Below, one piece after another: positions 28,696-41,882 of a DNA stretch of 64,000 nt (position 1 is its first letter; each line of letters begins with the position of its first letter). The notes beneath the pieces are model-generated. The model was not told the origin of the DNA and did no database searches. It saw nothing but the letters and a program-made list of their open reading frames with translations. This stretch comes from Lentzea terrae (GTDB taxonomy: Bacteria; Actinomycetota; Actinomycetes; Mycobacteriales; Pseudonocardiaceae): NCBI RefSeq assembly GCF_003265345.1, contig NZ_QFWW01000003.1:123488-187487 (forward strand). The letters are read 5' to 3'. A program made the position numbers and the translations under genes.

Positions 28696-29094
28696 TTACC
28701 AAACGTAGGCGAGGACTTCTCCGCCCACGCCTGCCTTGTTGGCCTGACGGTCGGTCATGAGACCGCCAGAGGTCGAAATGATCGCCACGCCGAGGCCGCC
28801 GAGAACTCGGGGCAGGCCGGTGGACTTCGCGTACACGCGCAGACCGGGCTTCGACACGCGGCGGAGGCCCGCGATGCTGCGCTCACGGTTCGGGCCGTAC
28901 TTCAGCTCGACGACGAGGTTCTTCGCGACCTCGCCCTCCTCGTCGCGGTACGAGGCGATGTAGCCCTCGCGCTTGAGGATCTCGGCGATGTTGGCCTTCA
29001 GCTTCGAGTGCGGCATCACGACCTTGTCGTGGTAAGCCGAGTTCGCGTTCCGCAGACGAGTGAGCATGTCTGCGATGGGATCGGTCATCGTCAT
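28696..29094 (-). CDS. rpsH: 30S ribosomal protein S8
   Basis: Central-domain 16S rRNA-binding protein. 132 residues, [15 protein letters not shown] near the start and [12 protein letters not shown] near the end. Two ATG codons two residues apart (29094 and 29088) are both possible starts; the ribosome site is weak for each. Confidence 0.97.
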   Translation of the reverse strand: MTMTDPIADMLTRLRNANSAYHDKVVMPHSKLKANIAEILKREGYIASYRDEEGEVAKNLVVELKYGPNRERSIAGLRRVSKPGLRVYAKSTGLPRVLGGLGVAIISTSGGLMTDRQANKAGVGGEVLAYVW

Positions 29095-29147
29095 GGTGAC
29101 CTGGTCAACCTTTCTCGCTGCGGTTCACCGCTCAGGGTCCAGACCTG

Positions 29148-29167
29148 CCCTCCTCCGAGGAGGAGGG
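29148..29167. promoter_or_regulatory. Perfect hairpin in the rpsN-rpsH spacer
   Basis: CCCTCCTC/GAGGAGGG around CGAG, extended by CTG/CAG with a bulge. The arms are an anti-SD-like and an SD-like run, about 55 nt before rpsH, in a 120-bp spacer inside an otherwise tightly packed operon. It may affect rpsH translation or processing of the long transcript. Confidence 0.4.
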
Positions 29168-29214
29168 ACAGGACGGTCGTGTGCGGGCCTACAGCGAAGT
29201 AATGGAGCTTTGAA

Positions 29215-29400
29215 TTACCAGCTGGACTTGCTCACGCCAGGCAGCTCACCGCGGTGAGCCATCTCGCGCAGGCAGATCCGGCAGAGGCCGAACTTGCGGA
29301 ACACCGCGTGGGGGCGGCCGCAACGCTGGCACCGGGTGTAACCCCGGACCTTGAACTTCGGCTTCTTCGCGGCCTTGTTGATCAACGCCTTCTTGGCCAT
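29215..29400 (-). CDS. rpsN: 30S ribosomal protein S14, type Z
   Basis: 61 residues with the zinc-binding CxxC...CxxC set ([21 protein letters not shown]), so the zinc-dependent short form. A non-zinc paralogue, if any, is outside the window. It sits between rplE and rpsH. Confidence 0.98.
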   Translation of the reverse strand: MAKKALINKAAKKPKFKVRGYTRCQRCGRPHAVFRKFGLCRICLREMAHRGELPGVSKSSW

Positions 29401-29404
29401 CGAC

Positions 29405-29968
29405 TCAGTTCTCCTTGAACGGGAAGCCCAGGTGCTTCAGCAGCGCCCGGCCCTCCTCGTCGTTCGTGGCGGTGGTGACGACGGTGATGTCCATGCCGCG
29501 AGGCCGGTCGATAGCGTCCGGGTCGATCTCGTGGAACATCGACTGCTCGTTCAGACCGAACGTGTAGTTGCCGTTGCCGTCGAACTGCTTGCCCGAGAGG
29601 CCGCGGAAGTCGCGGATACGGGGCAGCGCGATCGTCAGCAGACGGTCGAGGAACTCCCACATGCGGTCGCCGCGCAGCGTGACGCGCGCGCCGATCGGCA
29701 TGCCCTCGCGCAGCTTGAACTGCGCGATGGACTTGCGGGCCCGACGAACCTCGGGACGCTGGCCGGTGATGATCGAGAGGTCCCTGACGGCACCCTCGAT
29801 CAGCTTGCCGTCACGGGCGGCGTCGCCGACACCCATGTTGACGACGACCTTCACGACGCCCGGGATCTGCATCACGTTGGCGAAGTTGAACTGCTTCTGC
29901 AGCTCGCCCTTCACCTCGTCGCGGTAGCGCGTCTTGAGCCGCGGGATGATCTTCTCTGCGGTAGTCAT
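29405..29968 (-). CDS. rplE: 50S ribosomal protein L5
   Basis: 5S rRNA-binding protein, 187 residues. [37 protein letters not shown] and [20 protein letters not shown] are family signatures. It lies 2 bp from rplX. Confidence 0.98.
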   Translation of the reverse strand: MTTAEKIIPRLKTRYRDEVKGELQKQFNFANVMQIPGVVKVVVNMGVGDAARDGKLIEGAVRDLSIITGQRPEVRRARKSIAQFKLREGMPIGARVTLRGDRMWEFLDRLLTIALPRIRDFRGLSGKQFDGNGNYTFGLNEQSMFHEIDPDAIDRPRGMDITVVTTATNDEEGRALLKHLGFPFKEN

Positions 29969-29970
29969 GA

Positions 29971-30285
29971 TCAGATGTCCTTCCCGTTACGACGGGAAAT
30001 GCGGACCCGCTTGCCCTCGTCGTTCGTCCGGTAACCAACACGGGTCGGCTTGCCGTCCGAGTCGACCACCATCACGTTGGAGACGTTGATCGGGGCTTCC
30101 TGGGTCACGATGCCACCAGACTGCGCGCCCCGCTGGGTCTGCGTGATCTTGGTGTGCTTCTTGATCCGGTTGACGCCCTCGACCAGGACCTTGCCGGTCT
30201 CCGGGTAGGCCTGGATGACCTTGCCCTTCGCGCCCTTGTCCTTGCCGGCGATTACGACGACCGTGTCGCCCTTCTTCACCTTCAT
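29971..30285 (-). CDS. rplX: 50S ribosomal protein L24
   Basis: Assembly initiator with a KOW motif near the start ([21 protein letters not shown]). 104 residues, ends [11 protein letters not shown]. It lies 2 bp from rplN. Confidence 0.98.
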   Translation of the reverse strand: MKVKKGDTVVVIAGKDKGAKGKVIQAYPETGKVLVEGVNRIKKHTKITQTQRGAQSGGIVTQEAPINVSNVMVVDSDGKPTRVGYRTNDEGKRVRISRRNGKDI

Positions 30286-30287
30286 GG

Positions 30288-30656
30288 TCAGAGCACCTCC
30301 GGAGCCAGCGAGATGATCTTCATGAACTTCTTGTCGCGCAGCTCACGGCCGACCGGGCCGAAGATGCGGGTGCCGCGCGGCTCGTTGTCGTTCTTGATGA
30401 GCACAGCGGCGTTCTCGTCGAAGCGGATGTACGAGCCATCCGCGCGACGGCGCTCCTTGACGGTGCGGACGACGACCGCCTTGACGACGTCACCCTTCTT
30501 CACGCCGGCACCGGGGATCGCGTCCTTGACGGTCGCGACGATGATGTCGCCGATGCCCGCGTAGCGGCGGCCGGAGCCACCGAGAACACGGATGCAAAGG
30601 ATCTCCTTCGCACCAGTGTTGTCGGCGACACGAAGCCGCGACTCCTGCTGAATCAC
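30288..30656 (-). CDS. rplN: 50S ribosomal protein L14
   Basis: 122 residues, [20 protein letters not shown] at the start and [23 protein letters not shown] at the end; bridges to the 30S subunit. A 71-bp spacer with a GACCCGACGGGC hairpin separates it from rpsQ. Confidence 0.98.
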   Translation of the reverse strand: MIQQESRLRVADNTGAKEILCIRVLGGSGRRYAGIGDIIVATVKDAIPGAGVKKGDVVKAVVVRTVKERRRADGSYIRFDENAAVLIKNDNEPRGTRIFGPVGRELRDKKFMKIISLAPEVL

Positions 30657-30727
30657 TTACCTGCTCCTTGACCATTCCTGGCCCGCCGGATTTCCGACCC
30701 GACGGGCTCGGTCTGTCTAGAAAGGAA

Positions 30728-31009
30728 TTACTTGGCCTTCTCGAGGACCTCGACGAGCCGCCAGCGCTTGGTCGCCGACAGGGGCCGGGTCTCCATGAGC
30801 AGGACGCGGTCGCCGACGCCCGCGGTGTTCTCCTCGTCGTGCGCCTTCACCTTGGTGGTGGAGCGCATGACCTTGGAGTAACGCGGGTGCTTCTTGCGGT
30901 CTTCCAGCGCAACCACGATCGTCTTGTCCATCTTGTCGGACACGACGAGGCCCTCGCGGACCTTGCGGTCGTTGCGCTTCTCGGTCTGAACTTCGTTGCT
31001 TTCGGTCAT
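30728..31009 (-). CDS. rpsQ: 30S ribosomal protein S17
   Basis: 93 residues, OB-fold rRNA-binding protein. It contains [20 protein letters not shown] and the C-terminal [20 protein letters not shown]. The start overlaps the rpmC stop by 4 bp (ATGA). Confidence 0.98.
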   Translation of the reverse strand: MTESNEVQTEKRNDRKVREGLVVSDKMDKTIVVALEDRKKHPRYSKVMRSTTKVKAHDEENTAGVGDRVLLMETRPLSATKRWRLVEVLEKAK

Positions 31010-31248
31010 GCCGCACCCTCACCAGTGGAATCCGGCGAAACGGAGAGCCCGAGCTCCCGCTCCCGCATCACGGTGTAGATCCGGGCAATGTCGTGCCGGA
31101 CCGTGCGCAGCCGCCGGTTGTTGTCGAGCTGGCCCGTGGCCATCTGGAAGCGAAGGTTGAAGAGCTCTTCCTTCGACTCCTTCAGACGCAGCACGAGCTC
31201 TTCCTCGGTGAGCTCACGCAGCTCGGAAGCGGTGGTACCCGCTGCCAT
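31006..31248 (-). CDS. rpmC: 50S ribosomal protein L29
   Basis: 80 residues, two long helices: [26 protein letters not shown] is the family core. The C-terminal tail ([12 protein letters not shown]) is slightly longer than in E. coli. The ATG overlaps the rplP stop. Confidence 0.97.
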   Translation of the reverse strand: MAAGTTASELRELTEEELVLRLKESKEELFNLRFQMATGQLDNNRRLRTVRHDIARIYTVMRERELGLSVSPDSTGEGAA

Positions 31249-31667
31249 CAGAACTCACCACCCTCACGCGTAACGATGCGGCACTTCATCGGGAGCTTGT
31301 GGATCGCGCGGCGGAGCGCCTCGCGAGCAACCTGCTCGTTCGGGAAGGCCATCTCGAAGAGGACGCGACCCGGCTTGACGTTGGCCACCCACCACTCCGG
31401 CGAACCCTTACCGGAACCCATGCGGGTCTCGGCCGGCTTCTTCGTCAGCGGACGGTCCGGGAAGATGTTGATCCAGACCTTGCCGCCACGACGGATGTGG
31501 CGCGTGATGGCGATACGAGCGGACTCGATCTGCCTGTTGGTGACGTACGCCGGCTCCAGAGCCTGGATGCCGTACTCACCGAAGGTGACCTTCGTGCCGC
31601 CCTTGGCAGCACCCGACCGCTTGGGGTGGTGCTGCTTGCGGTGCTTGACCCTGCGCGGGATGAGCAT
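31248..31667 (-). CDS. rplP: 50S ribosomal protein L16
   Basis: 139 residues, organises the A-site finger. [40 protein letters not shown] and [13 protein letters not shown] are signatures. It lies 3 bp from rpsC. Confidence 0.98.
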   Translation of the reverse strand: MLIPRRVKHRKQHHPKRSGAAKGGTKVTFGEYGIQALEPAYVTNRQIESARIAITRHIRRGGKVWINIFPDRPLTKKPAETRMGSGKGSPEWWVANVKPGRVLFEMAFPNEQVAREALRRAIHKLPMKCRIVTREGGEF

Positions 31668-31670
31668 GAC

Positions 31671-32507
31671 TCAGCTCTCCGTCTTCTCTGCTGCGGCCGG
31701 GGCCTCAGCAGACGCAGCGTTGGCGTCAGCTGCGGCACGACCGGCCTCGGTGCTCGTCGCGGTGGTGCCACTGGCACCGGAGCGACGGGCCCGGTTCGGA
31801 CGCTCGCCACGGTCGCGGCGCGGGGCGCGGTCGGCCTGCGAAGGCGCAGCCGCGTCGAGCGCGCGCTTGGCGGAGATGCCACCGACGATGTCGCCCTTGT
31901 AGATCCACACCTTCACGCCGATACGGCCGAACGTGGTGCGGGCCTCGAAGAAGCCGTAGTCGATGTTGGCGCGGAGCGTGTGCAGCGGCACGCGGCCGTC
32001 GCGGTAGTGCTCCGAGCGAGACATCTCGGCGCCGCCCAGGCGACCGCCGCACTGCACGCGGATGCCCTTGACCTGCGGCGAACGCATGGCCGACTGAATG
32101 GCCTTGCGCATCGCGCGGCGGAAGGCAACGCGGTTGGACAGCTGCTCGGCGACACCCTGTGCCACGAGCTGCGCGTCCGACTCGGGGCTCTTCACCTCGA
32201 GGATGTTCAGCTGGACCTGCTTCTTGGTGAGCTTCTCGAGCTCACCGCGGATGCGGTCCGCCTCGGCACCGCGACGGCCGATGACGATGCCCGGCCGGGC
32301 GGTGTGGATGTCGACGCGAACCCGGTCACGGGTGCGCTCGATCTCCACCTTGGAGATACCGGCACGCTCCATGCCGCGCGAGAGCAGCCGGCGGATCTTG
32401 ACATCCTCGGCCACGTACTCGGCGTACTGCTTGTCGGCGTACCAGCGGGACTTCCAGTCGGTGGTGATCCCCAGCCGGAAGCCGTGCGGGTTGATCTTCT
32501 GGCCCAC
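31671..32507 (-). CDS. rpsC: 30S ribosomal protein S3
   Basis: mRNA-entry and helicase protein, 278 residues. The KH type-2 domain is around [13 protein letters not shown]; the C-terminal S3 domain contains [24 protein letters not shown]. The last 60 residues are an Ala/Arg/Glu-rich extension usual in actinobacteria. The ATG overlaps the rplV stop by 1 bp. Confidence 0.98.
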   Translation of the reverse strand: MGQKINPHGFRLGITTDWKSRWYADKQYAEYVAEDVKIRRLLSRGMERAGISKVEIERTRDRVRVDIHTARPGIVIGRRGAEADRIRGELEKLTKKQVQLNILEVKSPESDAQLVAQGVAEQLSNRVAFRRAMRKAIQSAMRSPQVKGIRVQCGGRLGGAEMSRSEHYRDGRVPLHTLRANIDYGFFEARTTFGRIGVKVWIYKGDIVGGISAKRALDAAAPSQADRAPRRDRGERPNRARRSGASGTTATSTEAGRAAADANAASAEAPAAAEKTES

Positions 32508-32905
32508 TACCGGGTTCCCTTCGCGCTGGTCTTCTTCGGACGCGACTCCACCTCGATGGTGATGTGCGACGTCCGCTTGCGGATCCGGTACGCGCGGCCC
32601 TGGGCACGCGGGCGGAAACGCTTGAGGGTCGGACCCTCGTCCACGTAGGCCACGGCAACCCAGAGGGTGTCGGGGTCCAGGGACAGGTTGTTCTCGGCGT
32701 TGGCCATAGCGCTGGCGAGCACCTTCGCGACCGGCTCAGAGGCGGCCTGGGGCGCGAACTGGAGCACGGCCAGGGCCTCGCTGGCGTTACGACCCTTGAT
32801 GAGCTCGATGACGCGACGCACCTTCATGGGGGTGTCGCGAACGTAACGAGCCCGAGCCACGGCGCGCGGAAACTCCGGCGCCTCAGCGTCCTTACGGGCG
32901 TTCAT
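32507..32905 (-). CDS. rplV: 50S ribosomal protein L22
   Basis: 132 residues, its beta-hairpin lines the exit tunnel ([22 protein letters not shown]). The N-terminus [22 protein letters not shown] is diagnostic. Macrolide-resistance changes map to the hairpin in other species; none can be inferred here. Confidence 0.98.
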   Translation of the reverse strand: MNARKDAEAPEFPRAVARARYVRDTPMKVRRVIELIKGRNASEALAVLQFAPQAASEPVAKVLASAMANAENNLSLDPDTLWVAVAYVDEGPTLKRFRPRAQGRAYRIRKRTSHITIEVESRPKKTSAKGTR

Positions 32906-32939
32906 CGCTGCTTTTCCCTTGCTCTTCTCAGTTCGACGC

Positions 32940-33221
32940 CTAGCGGCGACGAGACTTCCGGTCGTCCTTGATGTGGCCCTTGAAGGTGCGGGTCGGGGCG
33001 AACTCGCCCAGCTTGTGCCCGACCATGGCCTCGGTCACGAACACCGGGACGTGCTTGCGGCCGTCGTGCACCGCGATGGTGTGACCCAGCATGTCCGGGA
33101 TGATCGTGGACCGACGGGACCACGTCTTGATGACGGTCTTCTTGCCCGACTCGTTGAGAACGTCCACCTTCTTGAGCAGGTGGTCGTCCACGAAGGGGCC
33201 CTTCTTAAGGCTGCGAGGCAT
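32940..33221 (-). CDS. rpsS: 30S ribosomal protein S19
   Basis: 93 residues, [20 protein letters not shown] at the start and [16 protein letters not shown] near the end. Head protein; located between rplB and rplV. Confidence 0.98.
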   Translation of the reverse strand: MPRSLKKGPFVDDHLLKKVDVLNESGKKTVIKTWSRRSTIIPDMLGHTIAVHDGRKHVPVFVTEAMVGHKLGEFAPTRTFKGHIKDDRKSRRR

Positions 33222-33239
33222 CCTTCACTCCCTCCCTGC

Positions 33240-34073
33240 TCAGCGCTTCTTACCGGTGCGACGACGCCGGACGATGAGCTTGTCGCTTGGCTTGCGGCGG
33301 CGAGTACGACCCTCGGGCTTACCAGCCGGGTTGACCGGGTGGCGACCACCGGAGGTCTTGCCCTCACCACCACCGTGCGGGTGGTCAACGGGGTTCATGG
33401 CGACACCACGCACGGTGGGCTTCTTGCCCTTCCACCGCATGCGGCCGGCCTTGCCCCAGTTGATGTTCTGGTGCTCCTTGTTGCCGACCTCGCCGAGCGT
33501 GGCGCGGCAGCGCACGTCCACGTTGCGGATCTCGCCCGAAGGCATCCGCAGCTGGGCGTACGGGCCGTCCTTCGCCACGAGCTGCACCGAGGCACCGGCG
33601 GAGCGAGCGATCTTCGCGCCGCCACCGGGGCGGAGCTCGATCGCGTGGATCACCGAACCGACCGGGATGTTGCGCAGCGGCAGGTTGTTACCCGGCTTGA
33701 TGTCGGCCTTGGGGCCGTTCTCAACCGTGTCACCCTGCTTGAGCTTCTCCGGGGCGATGATGTAGCGCTTCTCGCCGTCCGCGTAGTGCAGCAGCGCGAT
33801 GCGCGCGGTGCGGTTGGGGTCGTACTCGATGTGAGCGACCTTGGCCGGCACGCCGTCCTTGTCGTGGCGACGGAAGTCGATCAAGCGGTAAGCCCGCTTG
33901 TGACCGCCCCCCTTGTGCCGCGTGGTGATCTTGCCCGACGCGTTGCGGCCACCCAGCTTGTGCAGCGGGCGGATCAGCGACTTCTCCGGCGTCGACCGAG
34001 TGATCTCGGCGAAGTCGGAGACGCTCGCACCGCGACGACCGGGAGTCGTCGGCTTGTACTTGCGAATGCCCAT
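33240..34073 (-). CDS. rplB: 50S ribosomal protein L2
   Basis: 277 residues, needed for subunit association and peptidyl transfer. [20 protein letters not shown] at the start; the [22 protein letters not shown] loop holds the conserved His. Confidence 0.98.
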   Translation of the reverse strand: MGIRKYKPTTPGRRGASVSDFAEITRSTPEKSLIRPLHKLGGRNASGKITTRHKGGGHKRAYRLIDFRRHDKDGVPAKVAHIEYDPNRTARIALLHYADGEKRYIIAPEKLKQGDTVENGPKADIKPGNNLPLRNIPVGSVIHAIELRPGGGAKIARSAGASVQLVAKDGPYAQLRMPSGEIRNVDVRCRATLGEVGNKEHQNINWGKAGRMRWKGKKPTVRGVAMNPVDHPHGGGEGKTSGGRHPVNPAGKPEGRTRRRKPSDKLIVRRRRTGKKR

Positions 34074-34092
34074 CTCTACGCAGTCCTCGTCA

Positions 34093-34392
34093 TCAGGCGG
34101 CAGGGCCGCCGAAGATCTCGATCGGCTTGCTGTCCGAGGACAGGGTCACGATCGCGCGCTTCGTGTCCTTGCGCTTGCCGAACCCGGTGCGGGTGCGCTT
34201 GCGCTTGCCCTGCCGGTTGATGGTGTTGACGCTGACGACCTTCACGCCGAAGACCTTCTCCACGGCGATCTTGATCTGGGTCTTGTTCGAACCCGGCGCC
34301 ACCAAGAAGGTGTACTTGTTCTCCTCAAGAAGCCCGTAGGACTTCTCGGAGATCACCGGCGCGAGCAAGATGTCCCTGTGGTCGGGGATCAC
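34093..34392 (-). CDS. rplW: 50S ribosomal protein L23
   Basis: 99 residues, exit-tunnel docking site for trigger factor and [24 protein letters not shown] and the basic loop [19 protein letters not shown] are typical. It overlaps rplD by 4 bp. Confidence 0.98.
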   Translation of the reverse strand: MIPDHRDILLAPVISEKSYGLLEENKYTFLVAPGSNKTQIKIAVEKVFGVKVVSVNTINRQGKRKRTRTGFGKRKDTKRAIVTLSSDSKPIEIFGGPAA

Positions 34393-35075
34393 TTGGAAGC
34401 CTCCTCGTCCACCACGACCGCCGCGCCCTCAGCCGAGCCAGAACCCTGCTGGGCCTTGCTGGCGAGGAACACGTCGAGCGAGTCCTTGGTGAACACCACG
34501 TCGTCGTTGACGAGCACGTCGTAGGTGTTGAGCTGGTCGGGCGCGATCACGTGCACGTGCGGCAGGTTGCGCACGCTGACCCACGCGACCTCGTCGGTGC
34601 GGTTCAGCACCACGAGAACGCGACGAGCCTGGGTGACCGACTCCAGGACCTTGCGCGCGGTCTTGGTCGACGGGGTGTCCCCGTCCACCAGGCCGGACAC
34701 GACGTGCACCTGGTTGGCGCGGGCCCGGTCGGAGAGGGCGCCACGCAGAGCGGCGGCCTTCATCTTCTTGGGCGTCCGCTGCGAGTAGTCACGCGGCTGC
34801 GGGCCGTGGACCGTGCCACCGCCGGCGAACTGCGGCGCACGCGTCGAACCCTGGCGGGCGCGACCGGTGCCCTTCTGGCGGTACGGCTTCTTGCCACCAC
34901 CGGACACCTCGCCGCGGGTCTTCGTCGAGTGCGTGCCCTGGCGCGCGGCGGCCTGCTGGGCCACGACGACCTGGTGCAGCAGCGCGACGTTCGCCTGCGC
35001 GTCGAAAACAGCCGAGGGGAGCTCGACCGTGCCGGCGGACTTGCCGTCCGGCGTACGGATCTCAACCGTCGACAT
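34389..35075 (-). CDS. rplD: 50S ribosomal protein L4
   Basis: 228 residues. The tunnel loop with [28 protein letters not shown] (quoted in parts: [16 protein letters not shown]) is conserved; the C-terminus is acidic ([12 protein letters not shown]). It overlaps rplC by 1 bp. In some bacteria L4 controls the S10 operon; nothing here shows whether it does so. Confidence 0.98.
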   Translation of the reverse strand: MSTVEIRTPDGKSAGTVELPSAVFDAQANVALLHQVVVAQQAAARQGTHSTKTRGEVSGGGKKPYRQKGTGRARQGSTRAPQFAGGGTVHGPQPRDYSQRTPKKMKAAALRGALSDRARANQVHVVSGLVDGDTPSTKTARKVLESVTQARRVLVVLNRTDEVAWVSVRNLPHVHVIAPDQLNTYDVLVNDDVVFTKDSLDVFLASKAQQGSGSAEGAAVVVDEEASK

Positions 35076-35725
35076 CAGGCACCACCCTTCGCGGCAGTCC
35101 GGACGAACACCAGACCACCCTTGGGGCCGGGAACAGCGCCCTTGATGAGCAGCAGGCCGTTCTCGGCGTCGATCTTGTGCACCTTCAGGTTCTGGGTCGT
35201 GACGCGCACGTGGCCCATGCGGCCGGCCATGCGCAGACCCTTGAAGACGCGACCCGGGGTGGCGCAGCCACCGATGGAACCCGGCGAGCGGTGCTTGCGC
35301 TGGGTGCCGTGGCTGGAGCCGAGGCCCCGGAAGTTGTGGCGCTTCATGACACCCGCGGTGCCCTTGCCCTTGCTGGTGCCGGTGATGTCGACAACAGCGC
35401 CGGCCTCGAACACCTCTGCGGTGATCTCCTGGCCGACCGTGTACTCGCCGGCGTCCGTCGTGCGCAGCTCCACCAGGTGGCGACGGGGCGTGACCCCGGC
35501 CTTGGCGAAGTGGCCCGCGACGGGCTTGTTGACCTTGCGCGGGTCAATCGCGCCGGCCGCCAGCTGGACGGCCGTGTAGCCGTCCTTCTCCTGGGTGCGA
35601 ACCTGGGTGACGACATTGGGCTCAGCCTTGACGACGGTCACCGGGACAACCCGGTTGTTCTCGTCGAAGACCTGAGTCATGCCGAGCTTGGTGCCCAGGA
35701 TGCCCTTCATCTGCCTGTCAGACAT
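35075..35725 (-). CDS. rplC: 50S ribosomal protein L3
   Basis: 216 residues from ATG at 35725; the open frame begins 24 bp earlier at a TTG but the family starts at [20 protein letters not shown], with GGAGAG 10 nt upstream. [19 protein letters not shown] is the signature of the central extension. Confidence 0.97.
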   Translation of the reverse strand: MSDRQMKGILGTKLGMTQVFDENNRVVPVTVVKAEPNVVTQVRTQEKDGYTAVQLAAGAIDPRKVNKPVAGHFAKAGVTPRRHLVELRTTDAGEYTVGQEITAEVFEAGAVVDITGTSKGKGTAGVMKRHNFRGLGSSHGTQRKHRSPGSIGGCATPGRVFKGLRMAGRMGHVRVTTQNLKVHKIDAENGLLLIKGAVPGPKGGLVFVRTAAKGGA

Positions 35726-35752
35726 TGGTCCGTTACTCTCCGCGCCCAACGC

Positions 35753-36058
35753 TTACTGGATGTTGACGTCGACGCTGGCCGGCAGGTCGATGCGCATGAG
35801 CGCGTCCACCGTCTTCGGCGTCGGGTCGAGGATGTCGATCAGTCGCTTGTGCGTGCGCATCTCGAAGTGCTCGCGCGAGTCCTTGTACTTGTGCGGCGAG
35901 CGGATGACGCAGTACACGTTCTTCTCGGTGGGCAGCGGCACCGGCCCGACGACCCGAGCGCCGGTGCGCGTCACGGTCTCCACGATCTTGCGCGCTGACG
36001 CGTCGATCGCTTCGTGGTCGTAGGCCTTGAGCCGGATGCGGATCTTTTGTCCCGCCAT
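35753..36058 (-). CDS. rpsJ: 30S ribosomal protein S10 (NusE)
   Basis: 101 residues from ATG at 36058 ([20 protein letters not shown]). Also part of transcription antitermination complexes as NusE. First gene of the S10 cluster; everything upstream in the frame is non-coding leader. Confidence 0.98.
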   Translation of the reverse strand: MAGQKIRIRLKAYDHEAIDASARKIVETVTRTGARVVGPVPLPTEKNVYCVIRSPHKYKDSREHFEMRTHKRLIDILDPTPKTVDALMRIDLPASVDVNIQ

Positions 36059-36587
36059 GATGGCTTGCCGTTCCTCTGCTTCTCGTACCGCTGCGGTGCG
36101 GTGCCTCGGATGAGGCCTGTTACAGCCTCTTGGCGCGCTCCGCCCCTGTTGAAGTGTCATGGTGCCCGGTCCACGCGGTCGGGCGTGTCGCGCCCGGTGC
36201 GCATACCGGTCCCACTCAAGGTCTCCCCGGTGGGATTGGGCCTACCACAGCCCATGCACCCTGATGCCCATCTCCGCAAGGAGGCGTTCACTAACAGGGC
36301 GCGGACGCTCGGTCGAAGGGCTCAGGCACGCACGGATGCGACCCGGCCTTCGTCGAGCAACCCGTAAAGGATGCCACACGGTCGTGAGGCACTCCAAATC
36401 GGGGTGGGTGAGTTGGAGGCAGATCACGTGCGGATCTTGGCCGATGAACCGCCCTGTCCGTCGCGTGTGGAGCGACGGTCGCAGCGGTTCCTTTGTCCGG
36501 CAACGGAATCTCCGCGACGGATCTGCCGCGCTCACCCTGCGCGGTTTTGACGTGAGCTGACGCACACATCGGGGTCCTGCAATGACG
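36059..36587. other. Leader region of the S10 operon, no gene
   Basis: About 530 bp between rpsJ and the tuf terminator. Short frames on both strands look random. It must hold the S10 promoter (minus strand) and a long leader. A CGGGCG/CGCCCG hairpin near 36180 and an ACCGG/CCGGT pair near 36205-36232 are visible in the leader. A possible promoter on the minus strand, TTGGAG then CATCCT 18 bp later (near 36370-36415), is weak and not called. Confidence 0.5.
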
Positions 36588-36621
36588 AAGGCCGGGCCAA
36601 CAGACTCGTTGGCCCGGCCTT
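36588..36621 (-). terminator. Terminator of tuf
   Basis: Perfect 14-bp stem AAGGCCGGGCCAAC/GTTGGCCCGGCCTT with a 6-nt loop, 27 bp after the tuf stop. Confidence 0.85.
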
Positions 36622-36647
36622 GCGACGTACTGCTGGCTACAGCTGGG

Positions 36648-37841
<1,194 letters not shown>

Positions 37842-37872
37842 TGGATTGTCCTCCTGGACTTCTTCTTTGCTG

Positions 37873-37907
37873 GTCCGGCGGGCAATGTATGTGGCAGCCC
37901 GCCGGAC
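37873..37907 (-). promoter_or_regulatory. Perfect hairpin in the fusA-tuf spacer
   Basis: 11-bp stem GTCCGGCGGGC/GCCCGCCGGAC with a 13-nt loop, 32 nt upstream of tuf in a 150-bp spacer. No T-run follows, so more likely a processing, stability or attenuator element than a plain terminator. Confidence 0.45.
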
Positions 37908-37991
37908 TTACACGTCAGGGTCGGATAGTGCGGACCCCAGGGACTTAACCCCGGAGAGCCCGCGGTGGAACTGCGGTGCTCCGGTGCGGGG

Positions 37992-40094
<2,103 letters not shown>

Positions 40095-40141
40095 GGGTCT
40101 TTCCCCTGTCTTGAGCTTGTCAGCTCACTAGGGCTGGGAGA

Positions 40142-40165
40142 GCCCGGCTCCTCGCGGAGCCGGGC
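40142..40165 (-). promoter_or_regulatory. Hairpin in the rpsG-fusA spacer
   Basis: Perfect 10-bp stem GCCCGGCTCC/GGAGCCGGGC with a 4-nt loop, just after the rpsG stop. There is no T-run. In E. coli the S7 binding site of the str mRNA lies in this spacer; equivalence here is not shown. Confidence 0.4.
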
Positions 40166-40171
40166 GTCACA

Positions 40172-40642
40172 TCACCAGCGGTAGTGGGCGAAGGCCTTGT
40201 TGGACTCGGCCATCTTGTGCGTGTCCTCACGGCGCTTGACGCTCGCACCGAGACCGTTGCTCGCATCGAGCAGCTCGTTCATCAGACGCTCGACCATGGT
40301 CTTCTCACGGCGCTGCCGCGAGAAGGTGATCAGCCAACGCAGCGCCAGCGTGGTGGAGCGGCCGGGCTTGACCTCGACCGGGACCTGGTAGGTCGCGCCA
40401 CCGACGCGGCGGCTCTTGACCTCGAGAGCCGGCTTCACGTTGTCGAGCGCGCGCTTCAGCGTGACGACCGGGTCGGTGCCGGTCTTCTCGCGAGCGCCTT
40501 CGAGCGCTTCGTAGACGATCTTCTCGGCCACGGAACGCTTGCCGTCGACCAGCACCTTGTTGATGAGCTGGGTCACGAGCGGCGAGCTGTAGACCGGGTC
40601 GGAGATCAGCGGCCGCTTGGGGGCCGGTCCCTTGCGGGGCAT
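40172..40642 (-). CDS. rpsG: 30S ribosomal protein S7
   Basis: 156 residues, nucleates assembly of the 30S head. [20 protein letters not shown] is the actinobacterial start; the end is [18 protein letters not shown]. It overlaps rpsL by 1 bp. Confidence 0.98.
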   Translation of the reverse strand: MPRKGPAPKRPLISDPVYSSPLVTQLINKVLVDGKRSVAEKIVYEALEGAREKTGTDPVVTLKRALDNVKPALEVKSRRVGGATYQVPVEVKPGRSTTLALRWLITFSRQRREKTMVERLMNELLDASNGLGASVKRREDTHKMAESNKAFAHYRW

Positions 40643-41016
40643 CAGCTCTTCTCCTTCTTCGCGCCGTAGCGGCTGCGAGCCTGCTTGCGGTTCTTCACAC
40701 CCTGGGTGTCGAGAGAGCCACGGATGATCTTGTAACGAACACCCGGCAGGTCCTTCACACGACCGCCACGCACGAGCACCATCGAGTGCTCCTGGAGGTT
40801 GTGGCCCTCACCGGGGATGTACGCCGTGACCTCGATACCGCTGGTCAGCTTCACGCGAGCGACCTTGCGCAGTGCGGAGTTCGGCTTCTTGGGGGTGGTG
40901 GTGTAAACGCGGGTGCACACACCGCGCCGCTGCGGCGAGCCCTTGAGGGCCGCCGTCTTCTGCTTCGCCACCTTGTCCTGGCGGCCCTTGCGGACCAGCT
41001 GCTGGATCGTTGGCAT
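40642..41016 (-). CDS. rpsL: 30S ribosomal protein S12
   Basis: Decoding-centre protein, 124 residues. [20 protein letters not shown] at the start. Lys43 (TTPKKPNS) and the second streptomycin-site Lys (GGRVKDLPG) are both present, i.e. the drug-sensitive type. First gene of rpsL-rpsG-fusA-tuf. Confidence 0.98.
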   Translation of the reverse strand: MPTIQQLVRKGRQDKVAKQKTAALKGSPQRRGVCTRVYTTTPKKPNSALRKVARVKLTSGIEVTAYIPGEGHNLQEHSMVLVRGGRVKDLPGVRYKIIRGSLDTQGVKNRKQARSRYGAKKEKS

Positions 41017-41216
41017 TCGCCGGCTGCTTCTTCCGTCTTGGCGGGTTCCCCTTGCGGTTCACCCTCGTGTTTCTTGATCCCTCTCTGCACCCGAGGTCGG
41101 GCGTGTCGCCCGCTCCCAAGGTCCGCAAGCAACAGTTCAACTGCCACTGCGAGTGGAGGACACCGCTGCCTCACGGGCACGCGGAGCGGCCCGACATGGG
41201 TCGGGCACGAGTAGCA

Positions 41217-41246
41217 AAGATACCCGCCCACGTCTACCTGGGTCAA
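41217..41246 (-). promoter_or_regulatory. rpsL: Promoter of the rpsL (str) operon
   Basis: On the minus strand TTGACC (41246-41241) and TATCTT (41222-41217) are 18 bp apart, a good housekeeping-type match. The predicted leader to rpsL is about 190 nt. Confidence 0.65.
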
Positions 41247-41256
41247 AACGGGGGTG

Positions 41257-41274
41257 CTGCACGCGCACGTGCAG
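41257..41274. promoter_or_regulatory. Inverted repeat between rpsL promoter and the plus-strand gene
   Basis: CTGCACG/CGTGCAG around CGCA, just upstream of the rpsL -35 and 42 bp before the divergent TTG start at 41316. It could be an operator for either gene. Confidence 0.35.
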
Positions 41275-41315
41275 TAGACATATCGCGCCTGTTCAAGATT
41301 ACCTGGGGGGACGAG

Positions 41316-41834
41316 TTGTCGCAGAAGCGCAACTTCGAGAAGCGGTATTACATCGTCATCGCTGCCGTTTTCGGCCTCGTGCTCGCCGTACCGATCGCCT
41401 ACTTCGGCTATCGCGGGCTCGCGCCGAACCCTCAGGTCGGTGAGTGCGTGAAGCAGGTGAACCACAGCGCGGCCGACCTGACGTTCGAGGAGGTCAGCTG
41501 CTCCAGCGCAGGGCGGAGCTCGCGGTCGACGGGCAGGGAGTTCGAGGTCGGGGCGATCGCGTCGACCTGCCCGCCCGGTGACTACACCGCGGTGCCGAGG
41601 GGCGACGAGAAGACCTGTTACCTGCCGAGCTTGAACGTCGGGCCGTGCTTCGTGGCCAAGCAGTTCAAGAACACCGGCCAACCGGTGTTCGTCCGCGGCG
41701 ACTGCAAGGAACCGGGCGCGCGGAAGGTCGAGAGCAACATCAAGGACGTGTCCGACACGTCGAAGTGCAAGAACCCGGAGATCTCGCTCACGTTCTCCGA
41801 GCCCGCCAGGACCGTCTGCATGGTGAAGCCTTGA
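41316..41834 (+). CDS. Single-pass membrane protein with Cys-rich outer domain (172 aa)
   Basis: Not recognised. Start TTG at 41316 is chosen from the GGGGGGACGAG ribosome site; the open frame goes back to 41010 through the rpsL leader. A short basic N-terminus and one membrane helix (about 11-31, IVIAAVFGLVLAVPIAYFG) precede about 140 residues outside the membrane with eight cysteines (ECV, SCS, TCPP, TCYL, PCFV, DCK, KCK, VCM), enough for four disulfides. It opens the plus-strand block that leads to the ESX effector genes, 48 bp before the YbaB-like gene, so it may be a partner of that system. Confidence 0.7.
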   Translation: MSQKRNFEKRYYIVIAAVFGLVLAVPIAYFGYRGLAPNPQVGECVKQVNHSAADLTFEEVSCSSAGRSSRSTGREFEVGAIASTCPPGDYTAVPRGDEKTCYLPSLNVGPCFVAKQFKNTGQPVFVRGDCKEPGARKVESNIKDVSDTSKCKNPEISLTFSEPARTVCMVKP

Positions 41835-41882
41835 TCGACCGTTCCACCAACAGGCCCTGTGCGGATTCGGTAGGTTGCCGTA

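Noticed and set aside
36059..36647. tRNA or small gene in the tuf-rpsJ gap
   Set aside because: No cloverleaf or T-loop motif and no coding frame with a plausible start.
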